DNA of 34,735 nt from an uncultured Puniceicoccaceae bacterium (GCA_905479975.1 CAJQOS010000045.1:1-34735); one strand, 5' to 3'. Counted from the stretch's first letter, positions 13,472 to 22,412 are shown. The notes: generated by a model not told the origin, from the letters alone. Made by a program: numbers and translations.

Positions 13472-13888
13472 ATGTCACTTAAACTCGAAATCATTACGCC
13501 TGACGCAATTGTCCTCACAACCGAGGCTGATCAGGTCGTATTGCCGACTGAGTCGGGCGAGGCAGGTATCTTGACTGGTCACATCCCAATGGTTACCAAA
13601 CTCGTCGCTGGCGAGTTGAAGATAATCAAAGGAACTGAGTCTGAGTTCATCGCTGTTGACCATGGCTTCGCCAAGGTGATCGGTAATACCATCTCTGTTC
13701 TCACTGAAGCAGCCGTCGACGTAAAAGACATCGACCTAGCTGACGTTGAATCCGCTCAAGCACGTGCTGAAGAAGCGCTCCGCCTCGCAGCACTCGAAGG
13801 TCACGATCCCACTGAAGTCGATCGTTTGGAGTCCAATATCCAATATCTCGTCGCCCAGAAGCTCGCCAAAGGCCGTCGCCGCTACTAA
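13472..13888 (+). CDS. atpC: ATP synthase F1 subunit epsilon (AtpC)
   Basis: Epsilon links the gamma shaft to the c-ring and can inhibit ATP hydrolysis. The 138-residue protein has the N-terminal beta sandwich (about 1-85, with the GEAGILTGHIPMV segment) and the two-helix C-terminal domain (about 90-138, AQARAEEALRLAA). Both domains are present, so the regulatory arm is retained. It is the last gene of the operon and is followed within 23 bases by a strong terminator. Confidence 0.95.
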   Translation: MSLKLEIITPDAIVLTTEADQVVLPTESGEAGILTGHIPMVTKLVAGELKIIKGTESEFIAVDHGFAKVIGNTISVLTEAAVDVKDIDLADVESAQARAEEALRLAALEGHDPTEVDRLESNIQYLVAQKLAKGRRRY

Positions 13889-13910
13889 GCACGACTCATC
13901 ACCAGTTTTC

Positions 13911-13943
13911 AAAAACGCGTCTCCGCAAGGGGACGCGTTTTTT
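13911..13943 (+). terminator. Terminator of the ATP synthase operon, GCAA loop
   Basis: AAAAACGCGTCTCC (13911-13924) pairs with GGGGACGCGTTTTT (13929-13942), 14 pairs with one T-G. The loop GCAA is a stable GNRA tetraloop, and the arm ends in a run of T. It lies 23 bases after atpC. Confidence 0.93.
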
Positions 13944-13989
13944 GTGTGTAGGGAAGTGATACAGACATTCCTGTCTGTCGTGATACTCA

Positions 13990-15105
13990 CTACGCTTCAG
14001 CCAATAGCTGTGCGACCCAGTGCTTAAAGAAGGGGTTGTCAAAACGGTAGCCTACGGGACTTTTTTCGAGCACATCACTTTTGACCAACGCGTTGAAGTG
14101 GTAGGCGAGCTTTGAACTGCTGGGCAGGCCGAAGCGCGCGATCGTTTCCTGCGAGCTGACCTCCTTTACGTCGCTGGCGACTACTTTAAGTATGTCCTTT
14201 TGGAGATTGGAGAGGTGGTCCCACTGTGGGCGCAGAAAGTCATCTTCGTCCTGCACGAGTCGATCGATGGCAGCCCTCGCGATGTCGTTTATTTTTGGCG
14301 AGCGTTGCGCGAGCACAAAGGTTTTGCGAGCCAGTTTGACGATATCGCGTGTGCGGGGTCCGGCGAGGCGGATGCACTCTGCACCGGCACTGTAGGATTT
14401 GCCAAAGGCTTGTTGAAAACGCCCGTCGATCCACTCGGCCATGAAGGTTTCGTCGATGGGGCCGATGCTCAGGATCTCAAAGAAGCGGTAAAAGGCGCGG
14501 TCTTTCGTCAACATTTGATCGATGATGCGCGTCTGTGAGCCGGCGTAGATATGATTGAGGTGCTGATGCTGCTGAATCGCGCTGCGCAGCTGCCATTCGG
14601 CTTCCTCGGCGCCGAACTCGACCATCTTTTGAAACTCATCGAGGATAAGAGTCAGCTTTTTTTGGGCTGCGTAATCGTCCAGAGCGTCTAGGACCGCCGA
14701 GAGGCAAACGAGTTGCTTTTGGGCGCTTTCCTTCTTTAGTCCGACATCCAGTGAGGGCACCCCCTGTGAGTTGATGGTAAAACTGATTTGGATCTGTCGC
14801 AGGAGCTCCATCCAGTTGACAGCGCCGCCCGTTTCCTTGTTGAAGGCATGGAGAATGATATTGGCCACATCAGTGAGGGAGGTCGCTGGCGAGATGTCCG
14901 CATAGACGACCTGCCCCGTTGCTTCACGCATGCGCGCGGCAGCATTGAGCAATATGGACGACTTGCCCATTCGGCGCGCACCATAGACTAGCATTTTCTC
15001 GCCCTGGCCGCCCATCGTTTCAAGAACCGTCCGTAATTCATCGGCACGATCGATGAAATACTTGCCAGTGACGATACCTGATACCTTGAATGGGTTGCCT
15101 TGCAT
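13990..15105 (-). CDS. Orphan AAA/STAND-type ATPase with C-terminal winged helix
   Basis: A 371-residue ATPase of the archaeal-type 'ATP_bind_2'/MNS group. Walker A is GARRMGKSS (42-50), Walker B is LTLILDEFQKM (150-160), and a middle region has the GSQTRIIDQML segment typical of the family (sensor 1 region). The C-terminal third (about 305-365) looks like a winged helix (LSNLQKDILKVVASDVKEVSSQ). In this family such proteins are often found alone in accessory DNA and their function is largely unknown. It is transcribed against the atp operon and stands apart from any partner. A promoter with repeated TTGACTC lies just upstream. Confidence 0.85.
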   Translation of the reverse strand: MQGNPFKVSGIVTGKYFIDRADELRTVLETMGGQGEKMLVYGARRMGKSSILLNAAARMREATGQVVYADISPATSLTDVANIILHAFNKETGGAVNWMELLRQIQISFTINSQGVPSLDVGLKKESAQKQLVCLSAVLDALDDYAAQKKLTLILDEFQKMVEFGAEEAEWQLRSAIQQHQHLNHIYAGSQTRIIDQMLTKDRAFYRFFEILSIGPIDETFMAEWIDGRFQQAFGKSYSAGAECIRLAGPRTRDIVKLARKTFVLAQRSPKINDIARAAIDRLVQDEDDFLRPQWDHLSNLQKDILKVVASDVKEVSSQETIARFGLPSSSKLAYHFNALVKSDVLEKSPVGYRFDNPFFKHWVAQLLAEA

Positions 15106-15111
15106 AGGTCA

Positions 15112-15141
15112 AATAATGTTGAGTCAATTATATTTGAGTCA
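15112..15141 (-). promoter_or_regulatory. Candidate promoter with TTGACTC direct repeats
   Basis: Reading the minus strand, TTGACT (15141-15136) is followed after 18 bases by CATTAT (15117-15112), 4/6 to the -10 consensus, about ten bases before the ATPase start. TTGACTC occurs twice (15141-15135 and 15127-15121) at a 14-base spacing, and a TTGACC follows nearer the ATG. The repeats could be an operator overlapping the promoter. Confidence 0.4.
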
Positions 15142-15551
15142 AGGTTAATTGAGCGATTCGTTACAGCAAAGCATTTAGAGTATATTTCTATAACTATCGA
15201 AATATGATGAATGCTGTATAAACGAAGCGACTTGTGAGGAGTGAAACTGAAGCGCTGAGGATAAGTTTGCCTTTGCAGGTGTTTCTCCTGTTCGCCGTTG
15301 AGAAAAGAGCAAGAAACGCGTCCAACTTTGCTTCGCGACGTGTCAGGGCGTAGCCTTCGCGAAGCCTGAAGACCTTGCAAAGGCCGTGAGCGCACGAAGT
15401 TTTGCAAGGTCTTCTGCCTCCGCGGTTCGCGCCATTCGACAAGCTCATGGTCAGGAAACAAGCGCGCCCCCTACTAGCAAGTGGCTGAATCAAAAGTGGA
15501 CACCATATGGTTTTTCGGTGAATTACGGGCGCTCAACCTTGCGTGAGCGAC
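15142..15551. other. Spacer with repeats and no supported gene
   Basis: About 400 bases with no reading frame I can support; the open minus-strand frame through it crosses obvious repeats. It contains the perfect 14-bp inverted repeat at 15368-15414, a 10-bp palindrome CTTCGCGAAG nearby, and a perfect palindrome ACCATATGGT (15503-15512). It looks like decayed or repeat-derived DNA. Confidence 0.4.
15368..15414. repeat. Perfect 14-bp inverted repeat
   Basis: GAAGACCTTGCAAA (15368-15381) is the exact reverse complement of TTTGCAAGGTCTTC (15401-15414), with a 19-base GC-rich loop. It lacks a T run, so it does not look like a terminator and is more likely a REP-type repeat or part of a former mobile element. 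Confidence 0.6.
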
Positions 15552-15581
15552 TTGACGGGCGTTGATTGATGGTAATATTAT
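15552..15581 (+). promoter_or_regulatory. Candidate sigma70-type promoter
   Basis: TTGACG (15552-15557, 5/6 to the -35 consensus) and TATTAT (15576-15581, 5/6 to the -10) are 18 bases apart. Transcription would begin about 15588, at the start of the tiny ORF, and could serve the membrane protein gene at 15806. Confidence 0.4.
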
Positions 15582-15586
15582 TACTT

Positions 15587-15724
15587 ATGCGTGCTAGGCA
15601 AGCGGAGGAGCCTCCTCCTTTTGAGCTGATTACCTATGGAAACGAAGGCCTGCAGGCTGGCGTGGATCTAGATCAGCCGAATGCTTTACTTGCAGCGGAA
15701 GATGAGGCGCGATATGGAAAATGA
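15587..15724 (+). CDS. Tiny ORF of 45 residues, unknown
   Basis: ATG at 15587 to TGA at 15722-15724 gives 45 residues starting MRARQAEEPPPFELITYG and ending EDEARYGK, acidic and soluble. I do not recognise it. The predicted promoter would start RNA almost exactly at its ATG, so translation would have to be leaderless. It might instead be untranslated leader for the next gene, or a decayed fragment. Confidence 0.25.
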   Translation: MRARQAEEPPPFELITYGNEGLQAGVDLDQPNALLAAEDEARYGK

Positions 15725-15805
15725 AGCTCTGTGACGTTAATGTGCTGACTTCGCTCGCTTCAAGAGCCTTCGTTGGAAACACCCTCTGGCTTAGGGGGTC
15801 AGAAT

Positions 15806-16231
15806 ATGAAACATATGGAATTAGCACAGAAAAAGGGAAAGCGCTGGGATCACTTGAAAATCAAGGGCGGGCGAATCGAGCACGAGTGGGATCTCGGGCG
15901 TGATCGCGGCAGCCGTAGCACGGCGCTTTCAAATATCGATTCGCATGTCGGGCGGCATGGTAAGAAGACCGAGGGCAAGCTGCCGTATTTGGTGATGGCT
16001 GCGGTGGTTGCTGGGCTCATGGTGCTGGCGAATCAAGGAGATGATGTCAGCTTGGTGGTCTGGGGGCTGTTGCCGACTTTGTTTGTCGTGCTCATGGTGG
16101 TGGCCTTTCGTATCCGTGCGAAAGAGGACGCGTCTATTATTTATATGAAAGATGGATCGGTCTTTGCCGTCATTCGCCACGATTGGGTGGAGCCAGCGGA
16201 ACGCGAAGCGTTTTTGAAGAAGTTGAAGTGA
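15806..16231 (+). CDS. Hypothetical protein with two membrane segments
   Basis: I do not recognise this family. From ATG 15806 the protein is 141 residues. The first 60 are strongly basic and polar (KKGKRWDHLKIKGGRIEHEW), then two membrane helices (about 62-75, LPYLVMAAVVAGLMVLA, and about 83-101, LVVWGLLPTLFVVLMVVAF) lie close together. A C-terminal cytoplasmic tail follows (YMKDGSVFAVIRHDWVEP). A TTG at 15773 would lengthen the protein, but the ATG at 15806 has a purine-rich AGGGGG eight bases upstream. It lies in the accessory patch between the orphan ATPase and VapBC. Confidence 0.65.
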   Translation: MKHMELAQKKGKRWDHLKIKGGRIEHEWDLGRDRGSRSTALSNIDSHVGRHGKKTEGKLPYLVMAAVVAGLMVLANQGDDVSLVVWGLLPTLFVVLMVVAFRIRAKEDASIIYMKDGSVFAVIRHDWVEPAEREAFLKKLK

Positions 16232-16290
16232 GTGTTTGCCAGAAACCAGCAGGTCAAGGTCGAGAAGGTCAGTCGCTCAGTTGACTTGAC

Positions 16291-16319
16291 TCCTTACGTT
16301 ATTCAATTAAAAGTAAGGA
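16291..16319 (+). promoter_or_regulatory. Operator-like inverted repeat before vapB
   Basis: TCCTTAC (16291-16297) and GTAAGGA (16313-16319) are perfect inverted arms with a 15-base AT-rich spacer, directly before the antitoxin start and just after TTGACTTGACT, a -35-like sequence. VapB antitoxins usually repress their own operon through such repeats. The right arm also holds AAGGA, a Shine-Dalgarno. Confidence 0.5.
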
Positions 16320-16595
16320 ATGGGTGTGTTGCAGGCAAAAGTTACGACAAAGGGGCAGATTACTTTGCCGAAGGCGGTTCGGGAGCAGTTGTCGATTCGA
16401 ACGGGGGACCGGATTGAATTCTCCGTAAATGAAGCGAATGAAGTGAAGCTTCGTCGGATGCAGCCAGCAGGCTCCTCAGGAGGATGTGCTCGAGCGTTTC
16501 TCAAGCCGCAGCATAAGCGGCTGACGCGAGAAGAAGAGCGTGCTGCGATGCTGAACGAGGTGGCTGCAAAATATTCGCCAGAGAAGACGTCATGA
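16320..16595 (+). CDS. AbrB/MazE-fold antitoxin (VapB-type)
   Basis: The N-terminal 45 residues form a SpoVT/AbrB swapped-hairpin DNA-binding domain (KVTTKGQITLPKAVREQL, then TGDRIEFSV). The acidic, helical C terminus (about 65-91, REEERAAMLNEVAAKYS) is suited to bind and block the toxin. The ATG at 16320 gives 91 residues, but AAGGA at 16315-16319 abuts it; a GTG at 16326, two codons later, has ideal spacing and may be the true start. It overlaps the toxin gene by ATGA, the usual arrangement of these modules. Confidence 0.88.
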   Translation: MGVLQAKVTTKGQITLPKAVREQLSIRTGDRIEFSVNEANEVKLRRMQPAGSSGGCARAFLKPQHKRLTREEERAAMLNEVAAKYSPEKTS

Positions 16596-16969
16596 TTACA
16601 TTGGATACGAATCACCTGCTTCGTCACGTCTTACAGGATGATCCAAAGCAGTGTCAAAAAGTGTCAACGTTGCTGCAGGAGCAAGCTGAAGCGGGGGGGC
16701 CATTGCTCATTCTCGACCTGGTGGTCATGGAAACCTGTTGGGTTCTAATGAAAGTGTATGGCTTGGATGCATCGGAATGGGCGCATGTCCTTGAATCCCT
16801 GCTGTCCGATAGTGCCTTTACTTTCGAGGATTCATCCAAGTTGCGACACGCAGTGAATCTGTATCAATCGGGGAAGGCTGATTTCAACGACTATTTGATT
16901 CTTGCGACTGCCCAGTCTCAAGGCGCGACGCTTGAGACATTCGACAAGGAACTGCGAGAGTCGATGTAG
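16592..16969 (+). CDS. PIN-domain ribonuclease toxin (VapC-type)
   Basis: A 125-residue PIN domain, the toxin of a VapBC-type module; such enzymes cut RNA using metal held by acidic residues. The four acids are present: Asp5 (LDTNHLLRH), Glu47 (VVMETCWVL), Asp97 (KADFNDYLI) with Asp100, and Asp118 (ETFDKEL). The protein therefore looks active. It overlaps the antitoxin gene by four bases. The module ends the accessory patch, 41 bases from the convergent prc gene. Confidence 0.9.
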   Translation: MITLDTNHLLRHVLQDDPKQCQKVSTLLQEQAEAGGPLLILDLVVMETCWVLMKVYGLDASEWAHVLESLLSDSAFTFEDSSKLRHAVNLYQSGKADFNDYLILATAQSQGATLETFDKELRESM

Positions 16970-17010
16970 TTGGATCGGGGGACACATTCACGGCGACTGC
17001 CGCCTCAGTG

Positions 17011-19404
17011 CTATAGTTTGCCCGCGTCCGATAGCACTGCCGGCTGGTTGGCAGCTTCGATCTGAATCCAGTCGGCCATGATGCGGGCACTTTCGCGCAG
17101 GTAGATGTCGAAGGCGGGCTTGTCCTTTTCGTCTTCCTCGTCAGTGGCGTCGGTGTCAGCGACTTCGGTACTCGCTTCCGTGCTGCTTTCAGCTGCGAGC
17201 GCAGCTTCGGCGGCCTCAGCTTCTTCTAGGTTCTTCTTCGACTCAGCTTCTTGCTCTTCCGCGATTTTAAGAATGATTTCTTCGGCGGCGTAGTTGGTTT
17301 CACGAAGTGCTTCGTAGCCGTCGTCCATTGCTTCAATGTAAGTTTGGTCTTTGACCTTACGAGCGATGCGTTGCTCGAGATTTAAGGAAATCGACTTTTC
17401 GTCGTAGCGTTGACGGCGCCATTCGATTTGTTCGTTGAGGAATGCGAATTCTTCGAGGGAGTCTTGGCGAGCCAAGCTTTGCTCTGCGAGGGCGGCTTTG
17501 AGTGCAGGATCTTCTGGGCTGGAAATGTTCAGCTTCTTCCAGTCGTTGAACCAATCGACTTCGGCGATCGAATCCCAAGGCAAGGCATGCGGTAGGTCGG
17601 ATTCTCCGATGGGTAGGAACTCGTTGACTGAGGGCAGTGCAATATCGGATGGCACGCCTTTGAGCTGAGTGGAGCTGCCTCCTGGGAGGTAGAACTGCTT
17701 GATCGTGATCTTGGAAGCTACGGGGCGTGTCTGTGGCGTTGCTGCGTTTTGGAACCATGAGAAGGCTGGACGCGTGTTCATGTGGTAAACTTCCTGCACG
17801 GTGCCTTTACCGTGGGTGGATGAGTTCCCCACGATGAGTGCGCGGTTGTGGTCTTGCAGCGCACCGGCGACGATCTCGGAGGCCGAGGCACTGAAGCGGG
17901 AGGTCAGCACGATGAGTGGGCCTTCCCACTGGATGTCGAGATCACGGTCGGAGAGCACGTCGGTGCGTCCGTCTGGATTGCGCACTTGCACGACGGGGCC
18001 GACGGGGATGAAGAGTCCCGCGACGCGCACGGCCTCGCTGAGCAGACCGCCACCATTCATGCGAAGGTCGAGGATGATGCCTTGGGCACCAGCCGCTTTG
18101 AGCTTCTGGAGCAGCTCGGTGACGTCGCCAGCGGTGGTGGTCAATGTGCCGCCCGCGCCGATGTTGCCGTAGAAGGACGGCAGTTCGATGACGCCGACTG
18201 GGATGAGTTCGCCGTCGGCATCAGGAATGTCGATTAATTTCGCGGAAGCGAGGTTGGCGGTGAGTTTGACTTCGCCACGAGTGATCGAGACCTCTTTGCG
18301 GGCTGAGGGATCGCCTGCAGATCCGGGGCGGATGAGTAGGCGCACGACGGTGCCTTTTTCGCCTTTGATTTTTCGAACGACGTAGCGGAGCTGCATGTCG
18401 ACGATATCTTCGAATTCACCGTCGCCTTGAGCCACGCCGAGAATCTTATCCTCATCGTGCAGCAGGCCGGATTCTTCGGCCGGGCCGCCGGGGAGGATTT
18501 GCTTGATGGTGCAGATGCCGTCGTCGTCTTGAAGTAGGGCACCGATGCCAACGAAGGAGTTTTGCACGGCGGAGTTAAAGCTTTCGAGTGTGTCTGCGGA
18601 GAGGAAGCTGGAGTGCGGGTCGAAGAGTTGAGTCATCGCATTGATGAAGGACTCTTGGACTTCGGCAGCTTCGCGATCGACGATATAAGTGAGGTTACGC
18701 TCGTAGCGTCGGCGAATCTTTTCGCGTGCGGCGTCGAGTGTTTCAGCCATGAACTCGGGGTCATTGAGCAGGCGTTGCACCTTGGTCGGGTCATAGGCAT
18801 CGTCGTCATTGTCCTTCACGAGATCTGGGTTCTGAGTTTCGCCATATTCGACCTCTTCTTCTTTCTCCTCGCCTGCGAGTGAGAGGAGTTCGTTGAGGAG
18901 CTCGTATTTTAAGCGACGCTCCCAGAGGTCAGTGCTGTCGGCGGCATTGGCTGGCCATTCGGCTTCGCGGCGGTCGGGAGCAAAGCTCGCTTCAGTGCTG
19001 AAGTCGAAGTCTTGAGTGAGGCGCTCGTAGGCCCAATCGGTGCGAGTGGTGACGTTTGTCTGAAAGGCAGCGTAGATTTCGAAGGCGGCATAGAGGTTTC
19101 CTTTTTGGAGGAAATCTTCCATCGCGTTGCCGAAGCGGAAGGTGAATTCGTCCACTTCACTTTGCATGAAATACATGCGGCCGTAATCGAAGGATTCGGT
19201 GAATGCTTCGACCATCTCTTTGCCGTCGAGTTTCTCCATCGTTCCACGGAGATAGTGGCGCGAGTTAATGGTATTCACCACCCAGCGCGTTTGAGATGCC
19301 ATTTCTTTGGTCTGCTCGAACTGCCCGTAAACAGGGCCGTGGAGCGTGATGGCGGCGAGCGTGATACTGCCGAGGCGAGTGATGGTTTTGAGCATAGAAG
19401 TCAT
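17011..19404 (-). CDS. prc: Carboxy-terminal processing protease (Prc/Tsp-like)
   Basis: Periplasmic serine protease that degrades proteins from tagged or exposed C termini. The chosen start (ATG at 19404) gives 797 residues and an N terminus [20 protein letters not shown] that reads as a signal peptide ending near VYGQ. A helical TSPN region (about 40-215) precedes a PDZ domain (about 280-375) and the S41 protease core, with catalytic Ser in [13 protein letters not shown] (about residue 505) and Lys in HGKGTVQ, 26 residues later. A Glu/Ala/Thr-rich linker ([15 protein letters not shown]) precedes a conserved C terminus ([15 protein letters not shown]). The frame is open 38 codons further up, but only through palindromic repeats. 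Confidence 0.93.
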   Translation of the reverse strand: MTSMLKTITRLGSITLAAITLHGPVYGQFEQTKEMASQTRWVVNTINSRHYLRGTMEKLDGKEMVEAFTESFDYGRMYFMQSEVDEFTFRFGNAMEDFLQKGNLYAAFEIYAAFQTNVTTRTDWAYERLTQDFDFSTEASFAPDRREAEWPANAADSTDLWERRLKYELLNELLSLAGEEKEEEVEYGETQNPDLVKDNDDDAYDPTKVQRLLNDPEFMAETLDAAREKIRRRYERNLTYIVDREAAEVQESFINAMTQLFDPHSSFLSADTLESFNSAVQNSFVGIGALLQDDDGICTIKQILPGGPAEESGLLHDEDKILGVAQGDGEFEDIVDMQLRYVVRKIKGEKGTVVRLLIRPGSAGDPSARKEVSITRGEVKLTANLASAKLIDIPDADGELIPVGVIELPSFYGNIGAGGTLTTTAGDVTELLQKLKAAGAQGIILDLRMNGGGLLSEAVRVAGLFIPVGPVVQVRNPDGRTDVLSDRDLDIQWEGPLIVLTSRFSASASEIVAGALQDHNRALIVGNSSTHGKGTVQEVYHMNTRPAFSWFQNAATPQTRPVASKITIKQFYLPGGSSTQLKGVPSDIALPSVNEFLPIGESDLPHALPWDSIAEVDWFNDWKKLNISSPEDPALKAALAEQSLARQDSLEEFAFLNEQIEWRRQRYDEKSISLNLEQRIARKVKDQTYIEAMDDGYEALRETNYAAEEIILKIAEEQEAESKKNLEEAEAAEAALAAESSTEASTEVADTDATDEEDEKDKPAFDIYLRESARIMADWIQIEAANQPAVLSDAGKL

Positions 19405-19451
19405 TAACAAGTAAGAAAGTGGGACGAAGCGCGAGTAGCGCGAAGATGGTG

Positions 19452-19505
19452 AACCGTCTGCGGTTTGCCCCGAAGGGGTGACTGAAGCCGGGTGCCCTTT
19501 GGGCA
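19452..19505. repeat. Run of three short hairpins between rhomboid gene and prc
   Basis: AACCG-TCTG-CGGTT (19452-19465), CCCC-GAA-GGGG (19468-19478) and TGCCC-TTT-GGGCA (19493-19505) follow one another within 54 bases. No T run follows on either strand. The style resembles the hairpin array at 29965-30159. Confidence 0.6.
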
Positions 19506-19536
19506 GGTGAAGGAACAAAGTCTGAAGGTGGGGCGA

Positions 19537-20442
19537 TTATTTACTGAGTATGTCTTTTGCTCGGTCGAGGGTTGCTTTTTCGGTAGCGTCGAGCGAGCCA
19601 AAGCCGGAGGCGTTGATTTTATCTAAGATGCGATCGACCTCTTTCTGGAGATCATCGGTGCTGGTCGTCGGGCGATTGACGCGGTAGCTGGTATGCGCTG
19701 CGGTTTTCTTGCGGCGCTTAAACCACTCTGGCACTTCGATGACGGGGCTACCAGTTCCCGCGCCAAAGGGTGACTGTTTGCTGTAAACATAGCGGAAGTA
19801 GAGCACGCCGACGAGGAAGCCGCCGAGGTGTGCGGAGTGTGCGACGTGTGCATTGCCAGGCAGTTCGACGAACAGCAGGGCATAGATGGAGTAGCCGAGT
19901 AGTCCCCAGAACAGCCATTTTGGCTTCACGGTCACTGGTAGAATAAAGAAGAGGAGCAGCGTGATCGGTTGCTCGGGGTGGCGCATGCAGAAGAAGGACA
20001 CTAGCGCGAAGACCGCTGCTGAAGCACCGACCACGGTGTTGTGGCCGTTGAAGTGAAAGGCCAAATAGGTGAGTGCGCCAACGAGTGCGCCGCTGAAATA
20101 GAGTAGTAGGAACTGCTGCTTACCGAGCAGTGGCTCCAACATCCGACCGATAAAGTAGAGACCGAGCATATTGCCCAAAATATGCATGATCGTCTCAGTG
20201 CTGTGCAGGAAGGCATAGCTGAACACCGTCCAGACTTTGAGCGCTTTGAAATTGTCGGCGCTAAAGGCAAACCAGTCGCCGAGGAAAGAGTTGGGGCGTC
20301 CCCCGTAGGCGGGGAAGCTGACATTGAGCACTTGTTGGAGCACAAAGATGCCAATCGTCACAACGAGGAGAATCGTCACTGCGCTGGTCTGCTTGGCGGC
20401 AGGCTCAGGCGTTTGACGCATATACGGGCGGTCGTAGAGCAT
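19537..20442 (-). CDS. Rhomboid-family intramembrane serine protease
   Basis: Integral membrane protease that cuts transmembrane helices. About six helices are visible. The catalytic serine is in [13 protein letters not shown] (usual motif GxSG, here with Ala after Ser), and the partner histidine is in [15 protein letters not shown]. The [20 protein letters not shown] segment is the family's second-helix motif with its conserved His and Asn. From ATG 20442 it is 301 residues; a GTG at 20469 would add nine. A polar C-terminal tail of about 80 residues follows the last helix. It lies upstream of prc on the same strand, 132 bases away. Confidence 0.9.
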   Translation of the reverse strand: MLYDRPYMRQTPEPAAKQTSAVTILLVVTIGIFVLQQVLNVSFPAYGGRPNSFLGDWFAFSADNFKALKVWTVFSYAFLHSTETIMHILGNMLGLYFIGRMLEPLLGKQQFLLLYFSGALVGALTYLAFHFNGHNTVVGASAAVFALVSFFCMRHPEQPITLLLFFILPVTVKPKWLFWGLLGYSIYALLFVELPGNAHVAHSAHLGGFLVGVLYFRYVYSKQSPFGAGTGSPVIEVPEWFKRRKKTAAHTSYRVNRPTTSTDDLQKEVDRILDKINASGFGSLDATEKATLDRAKDILSK

Positions 20443-20629
20443 AGAAAAATTAAACGTGGGAAATTGCACTCAACGAGACCGCATTGAAGCGGGCGTGTTC
20501 CCGTGAGAGCAAAGGAGACAGAGAATAGTGTTTTGGGGGGGATTGCAATCGAAGCTTCAGATTTGATGCAAATCAGAAGCAGTGGGGTTCCCGCTTGACT
20601 CAGAAAGGAAATTCTCGATTTTGCAGGTT

Positions 20630-20866
20630 ATGGCAGAAATAGACGAAAAATGGCCGGAAAATGTGAAGGGTAAGTTCTATGTCGATGAGCAATGCATCGA
20701 TTGTGACTTATGCCGCGAAACTGCTCCGGATTTCTTCACCCGTAACGAAGACGGAGGTTATTCCTTCGTGCACAAGCAACCGGAGTCTGAAGAAGGCATC
20801 GAGCTGTGCATGGAAGCCCTCGAAGGTTGCCCCGTCGAAGCGATTGGTGAAGACGGCGAAGGCTAA
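20630..20866 (+). CDS. Single-cluster [4Fe-4S] ferredoxin
   Basis: A 78-residue acidic electron carrier. The cluster ligands are CIDCDLC (C-x2-C-x2-C) and the later cysteine of EGCPVEAIG; a further cysteine in ELCMEAL may form a disulfide, as in mono-cluster ferredoxins. The start is taken as ATG 20630 (MAEIDEKW), since a GTG at 20582 adds sequence with no family resemblance. It is divergent from the rhomboid gene, 187 bases away, and ends before a hairpin terminator. No redox partner is adjacent. Confidence 0.92.
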   Translation: MAEIDEKWPENVKGKFYVDEQCIDCDLCRETAPDFFTRNEDGGYSFVHKQPESEEGIELCMEALEGCPVEAIGEDGEG

Positions 20867-20890
20867 AGCGCTTTCCCTGAATTGAATTTC

Positions 20891-20920
20891 AAAAGCCCGC
20901 AAGTAATTGCGGGCTTTTTT
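20891..20920. terminator. Bidirectional terminator between ferredoxin and trkH
   Basis: AAAAGCCCGCAA (20891-20902) pairs perfectly with TTGCGGGCTTTT (20907-20918) around GTAA, followed by TT. A-rich and T-rich ends let it serve both the plus-strand ferredoxin gene and the minus-strand trkH. Confidence 0.92.
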
Positions 20921-20936
20921 GTCGACGTATGCTCGC

Positions 20937-22412
20937 TTAAGAGAACTTCTTCCAGGCCATTGGCATGAAGAGGACGAGCACGGCGTAGAGCTCCAAGCGT
21001 CCCAGTGTCATCAGCAGTGACAGAAACAGCTTGGTCGAGGAGCGCAGAAAGTGGAAGTTGTCGCTGGGGCCGACTTGGTCGAAGCCTGGGCCGATATTGA
21101 AGAGTGTGGCCTGCACGCAGGAGAAGGTGCTGAGGAATGTCAGCTCGGGTTCATTCGCGGAGACGAATAGCATGGAGCAAATTTGCAGCGAAACCATCAG
21201 CATGAGGAAAATGATGACGCTCTGAATGGCACTTTCCCCGAGTGGCTTGCCTCCCATACGCATGGGGATGGTCAGGTTCGGGCGGAAGGAGAGTGCAATA
21301 CTACGCATGGAGCCGCGCAGTGCGATAATGACGCGCACGACTTTGACGCCACCAGCGGTTGAGCCAGAGCAGCCGCCGATAAACATTAGGATGATCAGTA
21401 GCATCTTGGCGGGCGGGAGCCAGTCTTCGAAGTCTGTCGAAGCGAAGCCAGTCGTCGTCATGATTGATACGGCCTGGAAGGTGGCGCTGCGAAAGGTGTC
21501 GGCACTGGGGAGTTCACCAGTCATTTCGACGAGATACATCGTGAGTAGCAGTGTGCTGCCAACGAGAATACCGTAGAACCATAGGACTTCTTGGGTGTGC
21601 CGTAGTATGTGGAATTTCCCCATGAAAATTCGTATGACGAACACAAAGGTCGTGCCACTGATCGCCATGAAAATGATGGCAATCCACTCAATGAGTGGGC
21701 TTTGGAAGTGCTCGATGCTGTTGGCTTCAGTGCTGAAACCACCGGTCGCGATCGTCGTCATGGCGTGATTCACCGCTTGGAACCAGTTCATTCCCGCCAC
21801 CTTATAGCAAATCGCGCAGATCGTGCTGATTGCTAAATAGTAGATCATCAGGGTCACCGCGCCCTGTTGGATCCGACCTTGGTCGAAGTCGGCTGCCGAG
21901 CCGGAGGACTCATTACTGAAGAGAATCTTCGCACCTGCACCGAGCGAAGAGAGTAGGGCGACGAAGAACACGACTACTCCTAGGCCGCCCATCCATTGGC
22001 TTAGGGAGCGCCAAAATAAGAGGCTCTTCGGGAATTCGTGAAAGTTTTCAAACGCGGTGGCTCCAGTCGTCGTCAGCCCAGAGCTACACTCGAAAATGGC
22101 ATCGGCATAGTCGCAGTTCTCAACGATCAGGATGTAAGGGATTGCGCCGATTAAGGTTGCGAGAAACCACGAGAGCCCGATTAAGCACAGTGCCTCGCGA
22201 CGGAACATCTGTTGGGTGCCCTTGCGCCCTAGCCAATGAAAGACAGCAGAGAGTATCAGCGAAATGCCAATCGACATCACAAAGGCCTTCATCGACTGGT
22301 CCTCGCTTAAGTGCTCTCCATTGAGTGCACCGACGATCAGGCAGAGGCTGAAGGCTCCGGCCAAGACGAGTAAGACCTTACTCAGTAACTTGTAGATGAT
22401 ACAGGTATTCAC
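20937..22412 (-). CDS. trkH: Potassium uptake protein TrkH
   Basis: Membrane pore subunit of the Trk potassium system, 491 residues with about ten to twelve membrane segments. The selectivity-filter loops with their glycines are visible: [36 protein letters not shown] and [10 protein letters not shown]. The frame starts with GTG at 22412, giving [19 protein letters not shown], a normal first helix. It lies 18 bases downstream of trkA on the same strand, so the two are one operon, and a terminator follows. Confidence 0.95.
   Translation of the reverse strand: MNTCIIYKLLSKVLLVLAGAFSLCLIVGALNGEHLSEDQSMKAFVMSIGISLILSAVFHWLGRKGTQQMFRREALCLIGLSWFLATLIGAIPYILIVENCDYADAIFECSSGLTTTGATAFENFHEFPKSLLFWRSLSQWMGGLGVVVFFVALLSSLGAGAKILFSNESSGSAADFDQGRIQQGAVTLMIYYLAISTICAICYKVAGMNWFQAVNHAMTTIATGGFSTEANSIEHFQSPLIEWIAIIFMAISGTTFVFVIRIFMGKFHILRHTQEVLWFYGILVGSTLLLTMYLVEMTGELPSADTFRSATFQAVSIMTTTGFASTDFEDWLPPAKMLLIILMFIGGCSGSTAGGVKVVRVIIALRGSMRSIALSFRPNLTIPMRMGGKPLGESAIQSVIIFLMLMVSLQICSMLFVSANEPELTFLSTFSCVQATLFNIGPGFDQVGPSDNFHFLRSSTKLFLSLLMTLGRLELYAVLVLFMPMAWKKFS

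Noticed and set aside
14988-15461. 157-codon open frame on the minus strand
   Set aside because: It overlaps the ATPase start and runs through the inverted repeat; composition and frame do not look like a protein.
19405-19518. N-terminal extension of prc up to an ATG at 19518
   Set aside because: It reads through a chain of hairpins and would put 38 residues ahead of a good signal peptide.
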